Shown in pieces: positions 24,188-35,132 of a DNA stretch of 64,000 nt (position 1 is its first letter; every line of letters begins with the position of its first letter). The position numbers and the translations under genes were made by a program. The notes below the pieces were generated by a model. It was not told where the DNA came from. It did no database searches and worked only from the letters and a program-made list of their open reading frames with translations. Source of the stretch: Streptomyces sp. NRRL S-31. GTDB lineage: Bacteria; Actinomycetota; Actinomycetes; Streptomycetales; Streptomycetaceae. The stretch spans positions 12,362 through 76,361 of the forward strand of contig NZ_JOCB01000028.1 of the NCBI RefSeq assembly GCF_000718775.1. Reading direction: 5' to 3'.

Positions 24188-25224
24188 CGTACGGCCTCCG
24201 CTTCCGGGCAGAACTCCCGCTGGGCCCGGGCGACCATCTCCCGGGCGTGCCGCAGTCCGCCGCGCTCCAGCGTCCGGGCCAGATCGGCGAGTTCGGCGGC
24301 GGTCTCGGCGCGGTCGCGGCCGAGGCGGGCGAGACACTTGGCGAGGCCCAGCCGGGACAGCGCCTCGCCGCGCGGCTCGCTCATCGTGCGGAACTCGGAC
24401 AGCGCCAGCTCGTACCGGTCGCGGGCCTCGGCGTACCGGCCCGCGCGGTACAGGACGTTGCCCTGCATCTTGTGGTTGTAGGCGAGCGCGCTGGAGAGGT
24501 TCATCTCCCGGCAGGTCGCCTCCGCCTCGGCGAGCAGTTCCAGGGCCCGCTCGGTGGCGCCGTCGCGCACCGAGAGGACGTCCGCGAGGCCGCGCAGCGC
24601 CCAGGCGTGGCCGCGCCGGTCGTCGGCCCGGCCGGCTATCTCCGCCGCCTCTTCGAACAGGGCGTACGCCCGGTCGTACGCGCCGGTGTTGCGGTGCATC
24701 TGGGCGATGCCCTCCAGGGCCCACACGGTGTGCCGGGCCTCGCCCCGCTCGCGGGCCTCGGCCAGCAGGCGTTCGTGCAGCCGTCCGACGGCCGCGTAGT
24801 CGCCCTGGATCCGCCCGGTCTCCGCGAGGCCGGCCAGCGAGTAGCCGCGCACGACGACGTCCCCGCCGCGCTCGCCGAGTTCGGCCGCGAGTCCGAGCAG
24901 CCGCCAGGCCAGCGGGAACGCCCCGCGCTGCCGGGCCAGCGTGCCTCCGCTCCACAGCGCCCACGCCATCGCGGCGGTGTCGCCGGCCTCCCGGGCGGCG
25001 CGGTAACTCGCCTTCCAGGCCCGGTCGGCCTCCTGGACATGGCCGAGCCGCCGGTGTGCCTCGGCGACGGCGAGCCCGCAGCGCGCCGCCTCGTCGGGGC
25101 GTCCCGCCCGCTCGGCCTCGCGCAGCCGCTCGGTGCCCTCGGCCAGCACGTCCACCAGCGAGGAGTTCACGGAGAGGGTGGTCAGGGTGCCCTGGTACTC
25201 CGGGGCGAAAGCCTTGCCGTACAT
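24184..25224 (-). CDS. tetratricopeptide-repeat protein coupled to the prenyl synthase
   Basis: 346 residues, nearly all alpha-helical TPR-like units of about 40 residues (for example AVAEAHRRLGHVQEADRAWKASYRAAREAGD, AYNHKMQGNVLYRAGRYAEARDRYELALSEF). A short non-repeat N-terminus (MYGKAFAPEYQGTLTTLSVNSSLVDVL) precedes them. It has no DNA-binding domain, membrane segment or signal. TPR proteins scaffold other proteins; here a role in organising or controlling the coupled prenyl synthase is inferred. ATG 25224 has GAAGGG five bases ahead; the GTG at 25242 lies inside the palindrome and is unlikely. Confidence 0.82.
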   Translation of the reverse strand: MYGKAFAPEYQGTLTTLSVNSSLVDVLAEGTERLREAERAGRPDEAARCGLAVAEAHRRLGHVQEADRAWKASYRAAREAGDTAAMAWALWSGGTLARQRGAFPLAWRLLGLAAELGERGGDVVVRGYSLAGLAETGRIQGDYAAVGRLHERLLAEARERGEARHTVWALEGIAQMHRNTGAYDRAYALFEEAAEIAGRADDRRGHAWALRGLADVLSVRDGATERALELLAEAEATCREMNLSSALAYNHKMQGNVLYRAGRYAEARDRYELALSEFRTMSEPRGEALSRLGLAKCLARLGRDRAETAAELADLARTLERGGLRHAREMVARAQREFCPEAEAVR

Positions 25225-25235
25225 GCGTACCCTTC

Positions 25236-25266
25236 TATACACGGAGTGTATACATGTCGTGTATAG
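25236..25266. promoter_or_regulatory. palindromic operator upstream of the TPR/prenyl-synthase operon
   Basis: TATACAC-gga-GTGTATA (25236-25252) is perfect; a third half-site GTGTATAG follows at 25259-25266, and TGTATACA (25247-25254) is itself palindromic. It begins 12 bp before the TPR start and would overlap a promoter or block its mRNA start. The AT-rich composition stands out strongly in this GC-rich DNA. Confidence 0.7.
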
Positions 25267-25280
25267 CGTCTCGAGAAGAT

Positions 25281-25303
25281 GCCCCGGCCGAAGCGGCCGG
25301 GGC
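25281..25303 (-). terminator. hairpin after the AIM24 gene
   Basis: GCCCCGGCCG-aag-CGGCCGGGGC is a perfect ten-base stem with a three-base loop, followed on the minus strand by ATCTTCTC. It lies 72 bp past the AIM24 stop codon. Confidence 0.7.
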
Positions 25304-25375
25304 CCGGTCTGTCGTCGATCAAGACGTCGGTACGGCGCCGGGGGTTGCCCGCGGGTACGGATCAGATGTGAGGCT

Positions 25376-26062
25376 TCAGTGCTGCTGGGCCTTCTGGGGC
25401 GTCAGCTCGCTCGGCCGCACCACGACGAACCCCTCGCCCTGGAGCATCAGTTGCACCGCCTCGCCGGAACCGCCGCGCAGCATCGAGCCGATGGACTGCG
25501 ACCGGTGCAGCGAGGTCTGGAGGTGTGCGGTCCAGCCCACCACCGCGTCCGTGTCGACGTACACCGGCGCCTGCGCGGACACCGGGATGACCAGCGGGTT
25601 GCCCTCGCAGACCAGACCGAGCCGGCCCTGCCCGCTGAACACGCTGTTGAACAGGCCGCCGCCGGCGATGCCCGACCCCTTCACGGTCTTGATCTCGTAC
25701 GACAGCGAGGCGTCGAAACACAGGACGTTGCGGCCGTTGACCGTGAACTGGTCGCCGTGCTCGACCTCGACGATGAAGCAGTTCTGCGCCTCGTGCGCGA
25801 ACCATGCCTCGCCCTGCCCGCGCACCGCCATCAGGGGCAGCCCCTCGCCGGTGACCGCGCGCTTGAGCATGCCGCCGACGCCCTGGCCCTTGCGCTCGAA
25901 CCGCAGGTCGCCGCGGTAGGCGACCATCGCGCCCTGCCGGGCGTACATCTCGCCGTTCACCGCGTACTTGACGCACTTGGCGTTCTCGACGGACATTCCC
26001 GGCTCGACGGCCGGCCGCACCACGTGCTGACTGGAAAAGAGATCACCCTTCATACGGGGCAT
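25376..26062 (-). CDS. AIM24 family protein
   Basis: 228 residues of the AIM24/DUF124 beta-barrel family: LFSSQHVVRPAVEPGMSVENAKCVKYAVNGEMYARQGAMVAYRGDLRFERK, repeated glycine-rich strands (GLPLMAVRGQGEAWFAHEAQ, FNSVFSGQGRLGLVCEGNPLVIPV) and a C-terminal GEAVQLMLQGEGFVVVRPSE. AIM24 proteins in mitochondria help organise the inner membrane; the bacterial role is unknown. A second in-frame ATG (26053) is possible. Its own hairpin ends the transcript before the TPR promoter. Confidence 0.88.
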   Translation of the reverse strand: MPRMKGDLFSSQHVVRPAVEPGMSVENAKCVKYAVNGEMYARQGAMVAYRGDLRFERKGQGVGGMLKRAVTGEGLPLMAVRGQGEAWFAHEAQNCFIVEVEHGDQFTVNGRNVLCFDASLSYEIKTVKGSGIAGGGLFNSVFSGQGRLGLVCEGNPLVIPVSAQAPVYVDTDAVVGWTAHLQTSLHRSQSIGSMLRGGSGEAVQLMLQGEGFVVVRPSELTPQKAQQH

Positions 26063-26207
26063 GGTGTCCCGGACGACGGCATTCCGCCAAGATCACGGAA
26101 GGTACCGGTTCGGCCACCGGGCGACCGCGCCCCGGGGACGTCGGGCGCCCCCTGCTCCCCGTCCGCCCCCGTCCCCTTTCGCGTCTCCGCTCACGCCCCC
26201 TTCCCGC

Positions 26208-27750
<1,543 letters not shown>

Positions 27751-29529
27751 TTGCGTAGACCGCACATACGTACCGTGGCGGTTGCCGTCGCGGTGGCGAC
27801 GGCTGCCACGGGCCTGGCCGGTACGGCTCTCGCGGCTCCCTCCCAGGGGACGGGGCGGTCCGCCGCGACCGCCGCCCCGGACTCCTCGGTGGTGGTGGGG
27901 GCGGCGCGCGCCGCGGCCTTCGCCCACGCCTCGGCGACCGGCGTCTCCCAGGGCGACGAACTGCACGCCCGGGACGTCATGATCGACCCCGAGGGCGCCC
28001 GGCACGTCCGCTTCGTCCGCACCCACGACGGCCTCCCGGTGCTCGGTGGCGACCTCGTCGTCCACCTCGGCCGCACACTCGGCTACACGGGCGTGACCCG
28101 CGCGGCCGACCACACGGTCAAGCCCGCCGCCAAGGCCAGGCTGACCGCCGGCCAGGCCGCCGCCAAGGCCGCCAAGGCCGCCAAGGGCGAGGCGGCCGGC
28201 GCCCGGCTCGTGGTGGACGCCCGGGGCGGCGCCTCGGCCCTCGCCTACCAGGTCACCGTCACCGACAAGGACACCTCCCGCACGGTCGTCGTCGACGCGG
28301 TCACCGGCAAGGTGCGCAGCAACACGCCGAACCGTGACGAGTTCCTGTCCCCGAAGCTGATCGAGGCCCTGCGCGAGCGCGGCGAGACCATCGACCCGGC
28401 CACCGGCTCCGCCTCCGCCGCGTCCGGTCTGGTCGGCTCGGCCGCCTCCGGCGCCACGACCTACCCGTCGGCCGCCAAGGGCACCGGCAAGACCCTCTTC
28501 GTGGGCACCGTCGGTCTGACCACCACGCAGACCTCGAGCGGCCACTACCAGCTCAAGGACCCGAACCGGTACGGCACCGAGACGCGGGACGCCAAGGGCT
28601 CGTACACGGAGAAGTTCAGCGCCGGCACGAAGTTCACCAACACGACCAACGTGTGGGGCAACGGCGCGACCAGCAGCCGGGTCAGCGCCGCCGCCGACGC
28701 CCAGTACGGCATCACGAAGACGCTCGACTTCTACAAGAGCACCTTCCAGCGCAAGGGCATCGCGAACAACAGCAAGCCCGCGCAGGCGATGGTGCACTGG
28801 GGCAAGAAGGTCGCCAACGCCTTCTGGGACCCCACCTGCAACTGCATGCTGTACGGCGACGGCGACGGCCAGATGTTCAAGAAGCCGCTCGTGGTCCTCG
28901 ACGTCACCGGTCACGAGCTGACCCACGGCGTGGTGGAGGCGACCGCCGACCTCCAGCCGACCATCGTCGACTCCGACGGCAACCAGTACGGCGAGCCGGG
29001 CTCGCTGAACGAGTCCCTCGCGGACATCTTCGGCTCGAACGTCGAGTTCTACGCCAAGAACGCGAAGGACACCCCGGACTACCTCGTCGGGGAGAAGCTG
29101 GGCCTCGCGCAGAAGTTCCTGCGCCGCCTGGACCACCCCTCGCTGGACAAGCTCGAGGGCACCATCGACTACTGGTCCGCGGACACCTACTACACCGAGG
29201 TGCACGCAGGCTCCGGAGTCTCCTCGCACGCCTACTACCTCCTCGCCGAGGGCAGCGGCAAGAAGACGATCGGCACCGTCACCTACAACTCGCCGACCTA
29301 CCACAACGTCACGGTCAAGGGCATCGGCCGCACCAAGGCCACCGCCATCTACTACCGTGCGCTCACCCGCTACATGGTCTCCAGCACCGACTTCCACCAG
29401 GCGCGCACCGCGACGCTGAAGGCGGCCAAGGACCTGTACGGCGCGACCAGCACCGAGTACAAGACGGTCGACGCGTCGTGGGCCGCGGTCAACGTGACCG
29501 CCGCCAACACGCCGCGCGCCCGCCACTGA
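27751..29529 (+). CDS. secreted M4 (thermolysin-family) metalloprotease
   Basis: 592 residues: signal peptide (TVAVAVAVATAATGLAGTALAAPS), an FTP/PepSY-type propeptide (about 35-215) that inhibits and folds the enzyme, then the M4 catalytic domain. Zinc ligands are H388 and H392 in GHELTHG with catalytic E389, and E421 in GSLNESLADIFG. The loop between HELTH and the third ligand is about nine residues longer than in thermolysin. It digests extracellular protein and needs calcium. The start is TTG 27751, with AAGGA twelve bases ahead, an unusually long spacing; CTG 27742 sits nearer the site but is a rarer start. Confidence 0.93.
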   Translation: MRRPHIRTVAVAVAVATAATGLAGTALAAPSQGTGRSAATAAPDSSVVVGAARAAAFAHASATGVSQGDELHARDVMIDPEGARHVRFVRTHDGLPVLGGDLVVHLGRTLGYTGVTRAADHTVKPAAKARLTAGQAAAKAAKAAKGEAAGARLVVDARGGASALAYQVTVTDKDTSRTVVVDAVTGKVRSNTPNRDEFLSPKLIEALRERGETIDPATGSASAASGLVGSAASGATTYPSAAKGTGKTLFVGTVGLTTTQTSSGHYQLKDPNRYGTETRDAKGSYTEKFSAGTKFTNTTNVWGNGATSSRVSAAADAQYGITKTLDFYKSTFQRKGIANNSKPAQAMVHWGKKVANAFWDPTCNCMLYGDGDGQMFKKPLVVLDVTGHELTHGVVEATADLQPTIVDSDGNQYGEPGSLNESLADIFGSNVEFYAKNAKDTPDYLVGEKLGLAQKFLRRLDHPSLDKLEGTIDYWSADTYYTEVHAGSGVSSHAYYLLAEGSGKKTIGTVTYNSPTYHNVTVKGIGRTKATAIYYRALTRYMVSSTDFHQARTATLKAAKDLYGATSTEYKTVDASWAAVNVTAANTPRARH

Positions 29530-29556
29530 CGAAACGCCGGCACACGGCGGTACCAC

Positions 29557-29585
29557 CGGATGCCCCGCCCCGTGCGGGGCATCCG
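29557..29585 (+). terminator. terminator after the metalloprotease gene
   Basis: CGGATGCCCCGC and its exact complement GCGGGGCATCCG form a 12-bp stem with a five-base loop, 28 bp past the stop. Confidence 0.8.
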
Positions 29586-29648
29586 CGTGTCCGGGACCGC
29601 GCGCGGACGTGGGGCCGGCCGCCTCCGTAACAGCCGCCGCTTTTTTTA

Positions 29649-29677
29649 TTGACAGCGGAAAATAAGACCCCTAGGTT
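29649..29677 (+). promoter_or_regulatory. consensus promoter of the ROK-glycosidase operon
   Basis: TTGACA (29649-29654), a 17-base spacer and TAGGTT (29672-29677) give an expected start at about 29684, one base before ATG 29685. A run of seven T and an AT-rich spacer precede it. The mRNA should be leaderless. Confidence 0.75.
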
Positions 29678-29684
29678 CCCGGCC

Positions 29685-30890
29685 ATGCGTCCGACCCCGC
29701 ACGCCGAGACGTTCCCGGCGCACACGCCGGCCGCCGCCCAGGTGTTCACGGCGGTGCTCTCCCACGGCCCGCTGACCCGTCTGGAGGCGGGCCGCCGGGC
29801 GGGGCTGTCCCCGGCCGCCGTGACCAAGGCCGTACGCCCCCTGCTGGCCGCCGGCTACCTGGCGGAGGACGCCGGATCGGGGCAGGGCGGCGGTGAGGAC
29901 GCCCGCCCCGCCCTCGGCCGGCCCGCCGGGCTGATCCGGGTCAACGGCGAACGCGCCCTGTTCGCCGGGGTGAAGGTGACCGGCGACGAGGTGATCGCCG
30001 TGCTGACCGACCTGTGCTGCCGGGTCCGGCTGGCCCGCCGCGCCCCCCTGCCGGACCGGGCCGCCGGGCCCGCACTGGCCGCCATCGCCGCCCTGGTCCG
30101 CCAACTCCTGGCCCACGCCGCCGAGTCGGACGCCCCGGTGGCCGGCCTCGGCATCGCCGTCTCGGGGGACGTCGACCGCGCCGAGGGGGTGGTGCGCTAC
30201 TCGCCCTTCCTCGACTGGCGGGACGTGCCGCTGGCCCGGCTCGCCGCGGCCGCCTGCGGGCTGCCGGTCACCGTCGACAACGACGTACGCGCGCTCACCG
30301 TGGCCGAGCAGTGGTTCGGTGCGGGCGCCGGGCTGCGCGACTTCGCCGTGGTGACCGTCGGCGCCGGCATCGGGTGCGGACTGGTGGTGCACGGCCGGGT
30401 GGTCGCCGGAGCCCACGGCGTGGCGGGGGAGATCGGGCACCTCGTCGCCGACCCCGCCGGACCCCGGTGCCACTGCGGCAACCGCGGCTGTCTGGAGGCC
30501 GTCGCCGGGGAGGCCGCGATCGTCGCCCGCGTCCGCGCGGTCACCGGACGCCCGGTCGCCGACGGCCCGGAGGCGGCGGCCCTGGCCCACCAGGGGGTGC
30601 CGGGCGTCCGCGAGGTCTACGCCCGGGCGGGGGCCGCCATCGGCCGGGGCATCGCCGCAGTCGCCAATCTGTTCGGCCCCGAACGCGTGATCATCTCCGG
30701 CGAGGGACTGGACGCCCACGACCTCTTCGCGGCGCACATCCGGGAGGCGTTCGGCACGGCCGCCTTCGGCTCCGCCGCCCGGTGCGACGTGCGGACCCGC
30801 CCGCTGCCCTTCGAGGAATGGGCGCGCGGCGCAGCCGCCGTCGCCATCCAGACCTTCATCACCCCCGACCCCAGCAGCGGAAAGGGCTGA
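29685..30890 (+). CDS. ROK-family transcriptional regulator
   Basis: 401 residues. A winged helix (AAAQVFTAVLSHGPLTRLEAGRRAGLSPAAVTKAVRPLLAAGYL, about 16-60) is fused to a ROK sugar-binding domain with VTVGAGIGCGLVVHGRVVAGAHGVAGEIGHL and the zinc site CHCGNRGCLEAVAGE. ROK regulators bind a free sugar or sugar phosphate and release DNA. It heads an operon with two glycoside hydrolases and an esterase, so it most likely senses a sugar they liberate, galactose or fucose being the obvious candidates. ATG 29685 is chosen because the promoter ends just before it; the TTG at 29649 is the -35 box. Confidence 0.92.
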   Translation: MRPTPHAETFPAHTPAAAQVFTAVLSHGPLTRLEAGRRAGLSPAAVTKAVRPLLAAGYLAEDAGSGQGGGEDARPALGRPAGLIRVNGERALFAGVKVTGDEVIAVLTDLCCRVRLARRAPLPDRAAGPALAAIAALVRQLLAHAAESDAPVAGLGIAVSGDVDRAEGVVRYSPFLDWRDVPLARLAAAACGLPVTVDNDVRALTVAEQWFGAGAGLRDFAVVTVGAGIGCGLVVHGRVVAGAHGVAGEIGHLVADPAGPRCHCGNRGCLEAVAGEAAIVARVRAVTGRPVADGPEAAALAHQGVPGVREVYARAGAAIGRGIAAVANLFGPERVIISGEGLDAHDLFAAHIREAFGTAAFGSAARCDVRTRPLPFEEWARGAAAVAIQTFITPDPSSGKG

Positions 30891-30927
30891 TCCGGCCCGA
30901 CCCGAACCCACCCAGGAGGTACGGCCC

Positions 30928-32772
30928 ATGAGGTCACCCTCGTACCCCGTCCTGCCCGCGCGCGGACTCGCGGCCGCCGTCGCGCTGACCCTCACCGCCG
31001 GGCTCGGCACCGGCATCGCCACGGCCGCCCCGGCCACCGCGCGCACCGGCTCCGCGCACACGGCCACCGCGGGCACCGGCACCGCGCCGGATCTCGCCGC
31101 CAAGCCCTTCATGGGCTGGTCCAGTTGGAGCATGCAGTCGTCCAAGTACCCCGGCCTCAACCCGGACGGCGACTACAGCTACCTGACCGAGGCGAACGTC
31201 CTCAAGCAGGCCGACGCCCTGGCGAAGAAGCTGAAGCCGTACGGCTACACGTACGTCAACATCGACTCCGGCTGGTGGCGGGACCAGGACTGGAAGCCCG
31301 CCTTCGACGCCCACGCACGCCAGCGGGCCGACCCGGACCGCTTCCCGCACGGCATGAAGGCGGTCGCCGACCACATCCACGGCCTCGGCCTGAAAGCCGG
31401 CATCTACCTGCCCGTCGGCCTGGAGAAGGAGGCGTACGGCGACGGCAAGGTACCGGTCGACGACGCCGACGGCTGCACCACCGCCGACATCGTCCACGGC
31501 GACCTGCGCACCACCAACGGCTGGGACAGCGCCTACAAACTCGACTTCGGCAAACCCTGCGCGCAGAAGTACATAGACTCCCAGGCCCGGTTGCTCGCCT
31601 CCTGGGGGTACGACTTCCTCAAACTCGACGGCGTGGGCCCCGGCTCGTTCAAGAGCGGCGACAACTACGACAACGTCGCCGACGTGGCCGCCTGGCAGCG
31701 GGCGATCGCCGCCACCGGCCGCCCCATGCACCTGGAGCTGTCCTGGTCCCTCGACATCGGCCACGCCGCCGACTGGAAGAAGCACTCCCAGGGCTGGCGC
31801 GTCGACACCGACGTCGAGTGCTACTGCAACACCCTCGTCAGCTGGGAGAACTCCGTCGACGACCGTTTCACCGACACCCCCGGCTGGACCCGGCACGCCG
31901 GTCCCGGCGGCTGGAACGACCTGGACTCCCTCGACGTCGGCAACGGCGCCATGGACGGCCTGACCAAGGCCGAACGGCAGACCTACGCCACCCTGTGGGC
32001 CATCGCCAAGTCCCCGCTCTACACCGGCGACGACCTCACCCGGCTGGACGACTACGGCGTGAAGCTCCTCACCAACCGCGAGGTCATCGCCGTCGACCAG
32101 GGCGACGGCCCGCCCGCCCGGCCGGTCACCCCCTCCGACCCCCAGCAGGTGTGGGCCGCGAAGAACCCCGACGGCACCACCACGGTCGCCCTGTTCAACC
32201 TCGCCGACTCGCCGTCCGCCGTCACCGCCGACTTCTCCGCCCTCGGCTTCACCGGCCGAGCCTCCGTACGCGACCTGTGGAACCACGAGAACCTCGGCAC
32301 CTACCGGAACGGCATCACCGAGGCGCTGCCCGCCCACGGCTCCCGGCTGTTCACCGTCACCCCGCACGGCGGCGCCGTCGCCACCACCGGATACGAGGCC
32401 GAGGCCGCCGCCAACACGCTGGGCGGCCGGGCCTCCGTGGCCGACTGCGCCGCCTGCTCCGGCGGCAAGAAGGTCGGCGACCTCTACACCGGCGGCACGC
32501 TCCGCTTCAACGACATCGTCGTGGACCGGCCCGGCACCTACCTGGTCAAGGTGGCCTACATCAGCGGTGACGCCCGCCCGGTGAACGTCTCCGCCGGCTC
32601 CGGCGCCGCCACCCGCCACACCTTCCCCTCCACCGGTGACTGGGGAACCGTCGAGACGGTCAGCGTCCCCGTCACCCTCAAGGCCGGCCGCAACACCCTC
32701 ACCTTCGACAGCGGTCCGGACTACGCCCCGGACATCGACCGCGTCGACGTGCCCTCGTCCCCCCGCCAGTGA
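30928..32772 (+). CDS. secreted GH27 alpha-galactosidase with C-terminal carbohydrate-binding domain
   Basis: 614 residues: signal peptide (to about residue 35), a GH27 barrel opening PFMGWSSWS, NIDSGWW, nucleophile D234 in FLKLDGVG, acid/base region RVDTDVE (about 291-297) and GGWNDLDSLDVGNG. A beta-sandwich follows (about 400-470), and the last 140 residues (YEAEAAANTLGGRASV ... GSAATRH..DIDRVDV style) look like a CBM35/CBM6-type sugar-binding domain. The enzyme removes terminal alpha-galactose (or beta-arabinopyranose, which this family also takes) outside the cell. GGAGG precedes ATG 30928. Confidence 0.92.
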   Translation: MRSPSYPVLPARGLAAAVALTLTAGLGTGIATAAPATARTGSAHTATAGTGTAPDLAAKPFMGWSSWSMQSSKYPGLNPDGDYSYLTEANVLKQADALAKKLKPYGYTYVNIDSGWWRDQDWKPAFDAHARQRADPDRFPHGMKAVADHIHGLGLKAGIYLPVGLEKEAYGDGKVPVDDADGCTTADIVHGDLRTTNGWDSAYKLDFGKPCAQKYIDSQARLLASWGYDFLKLDGVGPGSFKSGDNYDNVADVAAWQRAIAATGRPMHLELSWSLDIGHAADWKKHSQGWRVDTDVECYCNTLVSWENSVDDRFTDTPGWTRHAGPGGWNDLDSLDVGNGAMDGLTKAERQTYATLWAIAKSPLYTGDDLTRLDDYGVKLLTNREVIAVDQGDGPPARPVTPSDPQQVWAAKNPDGTTTVALFNLADSPSAVTADFSALGFTGRASVRDLWNHENLGTYRNGITEALPAHGSRLFTVTPHGGAVATTGYEAEAAANTLGGRASVADCAACSGGKKVGDLYTGGTLRFNDIVVDRPGTYLVKVAYISGDARPVNVSAGSGAATRHTFPSTGDWGTVETVSVPVTLKAGRNTLTFDSGPDYAPDIDRVDVPSSPRQ

Positions 32773-35132
32773 TCGGAACCGCCATGCAGCGCCCGCCCAG
32801 CAGACGCGGCTTCCTCGCCCTCGCCGCCGCCACCGGAGCCCTCGCCGCGACTCCCGCCTTCACCGCCACCGCCGCCCCCCGGCGGCCCGCCGAGGCACCC
32901 GCCGCCGACGCCCGCCACCAGCTGTGGTGGCGGGCCCCCGCCGACGAGCACTCGCTCATCCGGCAGGGCCTGCCGGTCGGCAACGGACGCCTCGGCGCCC
33001 TCGCCGGCAACGACCCCGGCCGCGAACTCCTCCTCGTCACCGACGCCACGCTGTGGACCGGCGGCCGCAACGACACCCTGGACGCCGACGGCCAGTTCCC
33101 CTACGGCCGAGACGACTTCGGCTCCCTCACCCTGCTCGCCCGGCTCACCGTCGACCTGCCCGACCACGACCTGTCCGCCGTCACCGGCTACCGCCGCACC
33201 CTCGACCTCGCCCAGGGCGTGGTCACCACCTCCTACGTCCGCTCCGGCGTCACCTACCGGCGGCAGCTCTTCGCCAGCCGGCCCGACGACGTCATCGTGC
33301 TGCACTTCAGCCAGAGCGGCGGCGGCCGTTACACCGGCACCGTCACCCTCGCCGGCACCCACGGCGAGCACGGGACGGCCGACTCCTTCGCCGGGTCCTT
33401 CGCGGGCGGCCTGCGCTACGGCGCCGCGATCGCCGCGCACGGCAGCGGCGGCACCGTCCGGACGGCCGGCGCGGGCCTTGAGTTCACCGGCTGCCGGGAA
33501 CTGACCGTGGTGCTCAGCGGCGGCACCGACTACGCCCCGAACCCCGCCACCCACTACCGCGACCCCGCCCTCGACCCCCGGGAGCTGGCCCGCACCAAGG
33601 TCCGCGCCGCCGCCCGCACCTCCGCCGGCGCCCTGCTGCGCACCCACATCGCCGACCACCGCGCCCTGTTCGACCGGTTCGGCCTCTCCCTCGGCACCTC
33701 CTCCGCCGAGCAGCGTGCCCTGGACACCTGGGAGCGCATCCAGGCCCGCGCCCGCGACAACGAGCCCGACCCCGAACTGGAGGCCGCCTACGTCCAGTTC
33801 GGCCGGTACCTGATGATCGCCGGTTCCCGGGGCAGCCTGCCGCTCGGCCTCCAGGGGCCCTGGCTGGACGGCAACGACCCGGACTGGATGGCCGACTACC
33901 ACACCGACATCAACCTCCAGATGAACTACTGGATGGCCGACCGGACCGGCCTGTCACCCTGCTTCGACGCGCTCACCGACTACTGCGTCGCCCAGCTCCC
34001 CTCCTGGACCGACCTCACCGCACGGCTCTTCGACGACCCCCGCAACCGCTACCGCAACTCCAGCGGCGAGAACGCCGGCTGGACCGTCGCCATCTCCACC
34101 AACCCGTACGGCGGAGGCGGCTGGTGGTGGCACCCGGCGGGCAACGCCTGGCTGTGCAACTCCCTGTTCGAGCACTACGAGTACACCCGCTCCCGCGCCC
34201 ACCTGGAGCGGATCTACCCCCTGCTCAAGGGCGCCTGCGAGTTCTGGGAGGCCCGGCTGCTCACCCACACCCTGCCCGACAGCGGCCGCGAGGTGCTCAT
34301 CGCCGACAGCGACTGGTCACCGGAGCACGGCCCGCTCGACGCCAAGGGCATCACCTACGCGCAGGAACTCGTCCACGCCCTCTTCGGCAACTACCGCACC
34401 GCCGCCGCCGAACTGGGCCGGGACACCGCCTACGCGCGCACCGTCGGCGCCCTGCGCGACCGCCTCCACCTCCCGGCCGTCAGCCCCACGACGGGCTGGC
34501 TGGAGGAGTGGATGTCCCCCGACAACCTCGGCGAGACCACCCACCGGCACCTCTCCCCGCTCGTCGGCCTGTTCCCCGGCGACCGCATACGGCCGGACGG
34601 CACCACCCCCGCCGAGATCGTCGCCGGAGCCACCGCCCTGCTCACCGCGCGCGGCATGAACAGCTTCGGCTGGGCCAACGCCTGGCGCGCCCTGTGCTGG
34701 GCGCGTCTGAAGAACCCCGAGAAGGCGTACCGGCTCATCGTGAACAACCTGCGCCCGTCGACCGGCGGCGGCAACGGCACCGCCCCCAACCTCTTCGACA
34801 TCTACGAGGTGGAACCCGGCCGGGGCATCTTCCAGATCGACGCCAACTTCGGCACCCCCACCGCCGTCACCGAGATGCTGCTCTACTCCCGCCCCGGACA
34901 CCTGGAACTGCTGCCCGCCCTCCCCGCCGCCTGGTCCGCCGCCGGTTCGCTGACCGGGGCCGGGGCCCGCGGCGGCTTCCTCGTCGACCTGCACTGGCGG
35001 GACGGCACACCCACCGAGGTGCGCATCCGCAGCACCGGCGGGACCATGGCCTCCGTGGGACACGCAGGCAGGTTCCGAACGGTCCGGGTGCGACCCGGCG
35101 AGGCCGTCACGCTCCGGGACTTCGGCCGGTGA
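32769..35132 (+). CDS. secreted GH95 alpha-L-fucosidase-like enzyme (Tat export)
   Basis: 787 residues. PSRRGFLALAAATGALAATPA is a twin-arginine signal, indicating export after folding. The GH95 pattern follows: WWRAPADEHSLIRQGLPVGNGRLGALAGN, YHTDINLQMNYWMADRTGL, GGGGWWWHPAGNAWLCNSLFEHYEYT, the catalytic helix segment SDWSPEHGP and FQIDANFGTPTAVTEMLL. Family members cleave alpha-1,2-fucosyl or alpha-L-galactosyl residues by inversion. The GTG start overlaps the GH27 stop (GTGA); an internal ATG at 32784 is an alternative. Coupling to GH27 suggests a substrate bearing both galactose and fucose or L-galactose. Confidence 0.92.
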   Translation: MIGTAMQRPPSRRGFLALAAATGALAATPAFTATAAPRRPAEAPAADARHQLWWRAPADEHSLIRQGLPVGNGRLGALAGNDPGRELLLVTDATLWTGGRNDTLDADGQFPYGRDDFGSLTLLARLTVDLPDHDLSAVTGYRRTLDLAQGVVTTSYVRSGVTYRRQLFASRPDDVIVLHFSQSGGGRYTGTVTLAGTHGEHGTADSFAGSFAGGLRYGAAIAAHGSGGTVRTAGAGLEFTGCRELTVVLSGGTDYAPNPATHYRDPALDPRELARTKVRAAARTSAGALLRTHIADHRALFDRFGLSLGTSSAEQRALDTWERIQARARDNEPDPELEAAYVQFGRYLMIAGSRGSLPLGLQGPWLDGNDPDWMADYHTDINLQMNYWMADRTGLSPCFDALTDYCVAQLPSWTDLTARLFDDPRNRYRNSSGENAGWTVAISTNPYGGGGWWWHPAGNAWLCNSLFEHYEYTRSRAHLERIYPLLKGACEFWEARLLTHTLPDSGREVLIADSDWSPEHGPLDAKGITYAQELVHALFGNYRTAAAELGRDTAYARTVGALRDRLHLPAVSPTTGWLEEWMSPDNLGETTHRHLSPLVGLFPGDRIRPDGTTPAEIVAGATALLTARGMNSFGWANAWRALCWARLKNPEKAYRLIVNNLRPSTGGGNGTAPNLFDIYEVEPGRGIFQIDANFGTPTAVTEMLLYSRPGHLELLPALPAAWSAAGSLTGAGARGGFLVDLHWRDGTPTEVRIRSTGGTMASVGHAGRFRTVRVRPGEAVTLRDFGR

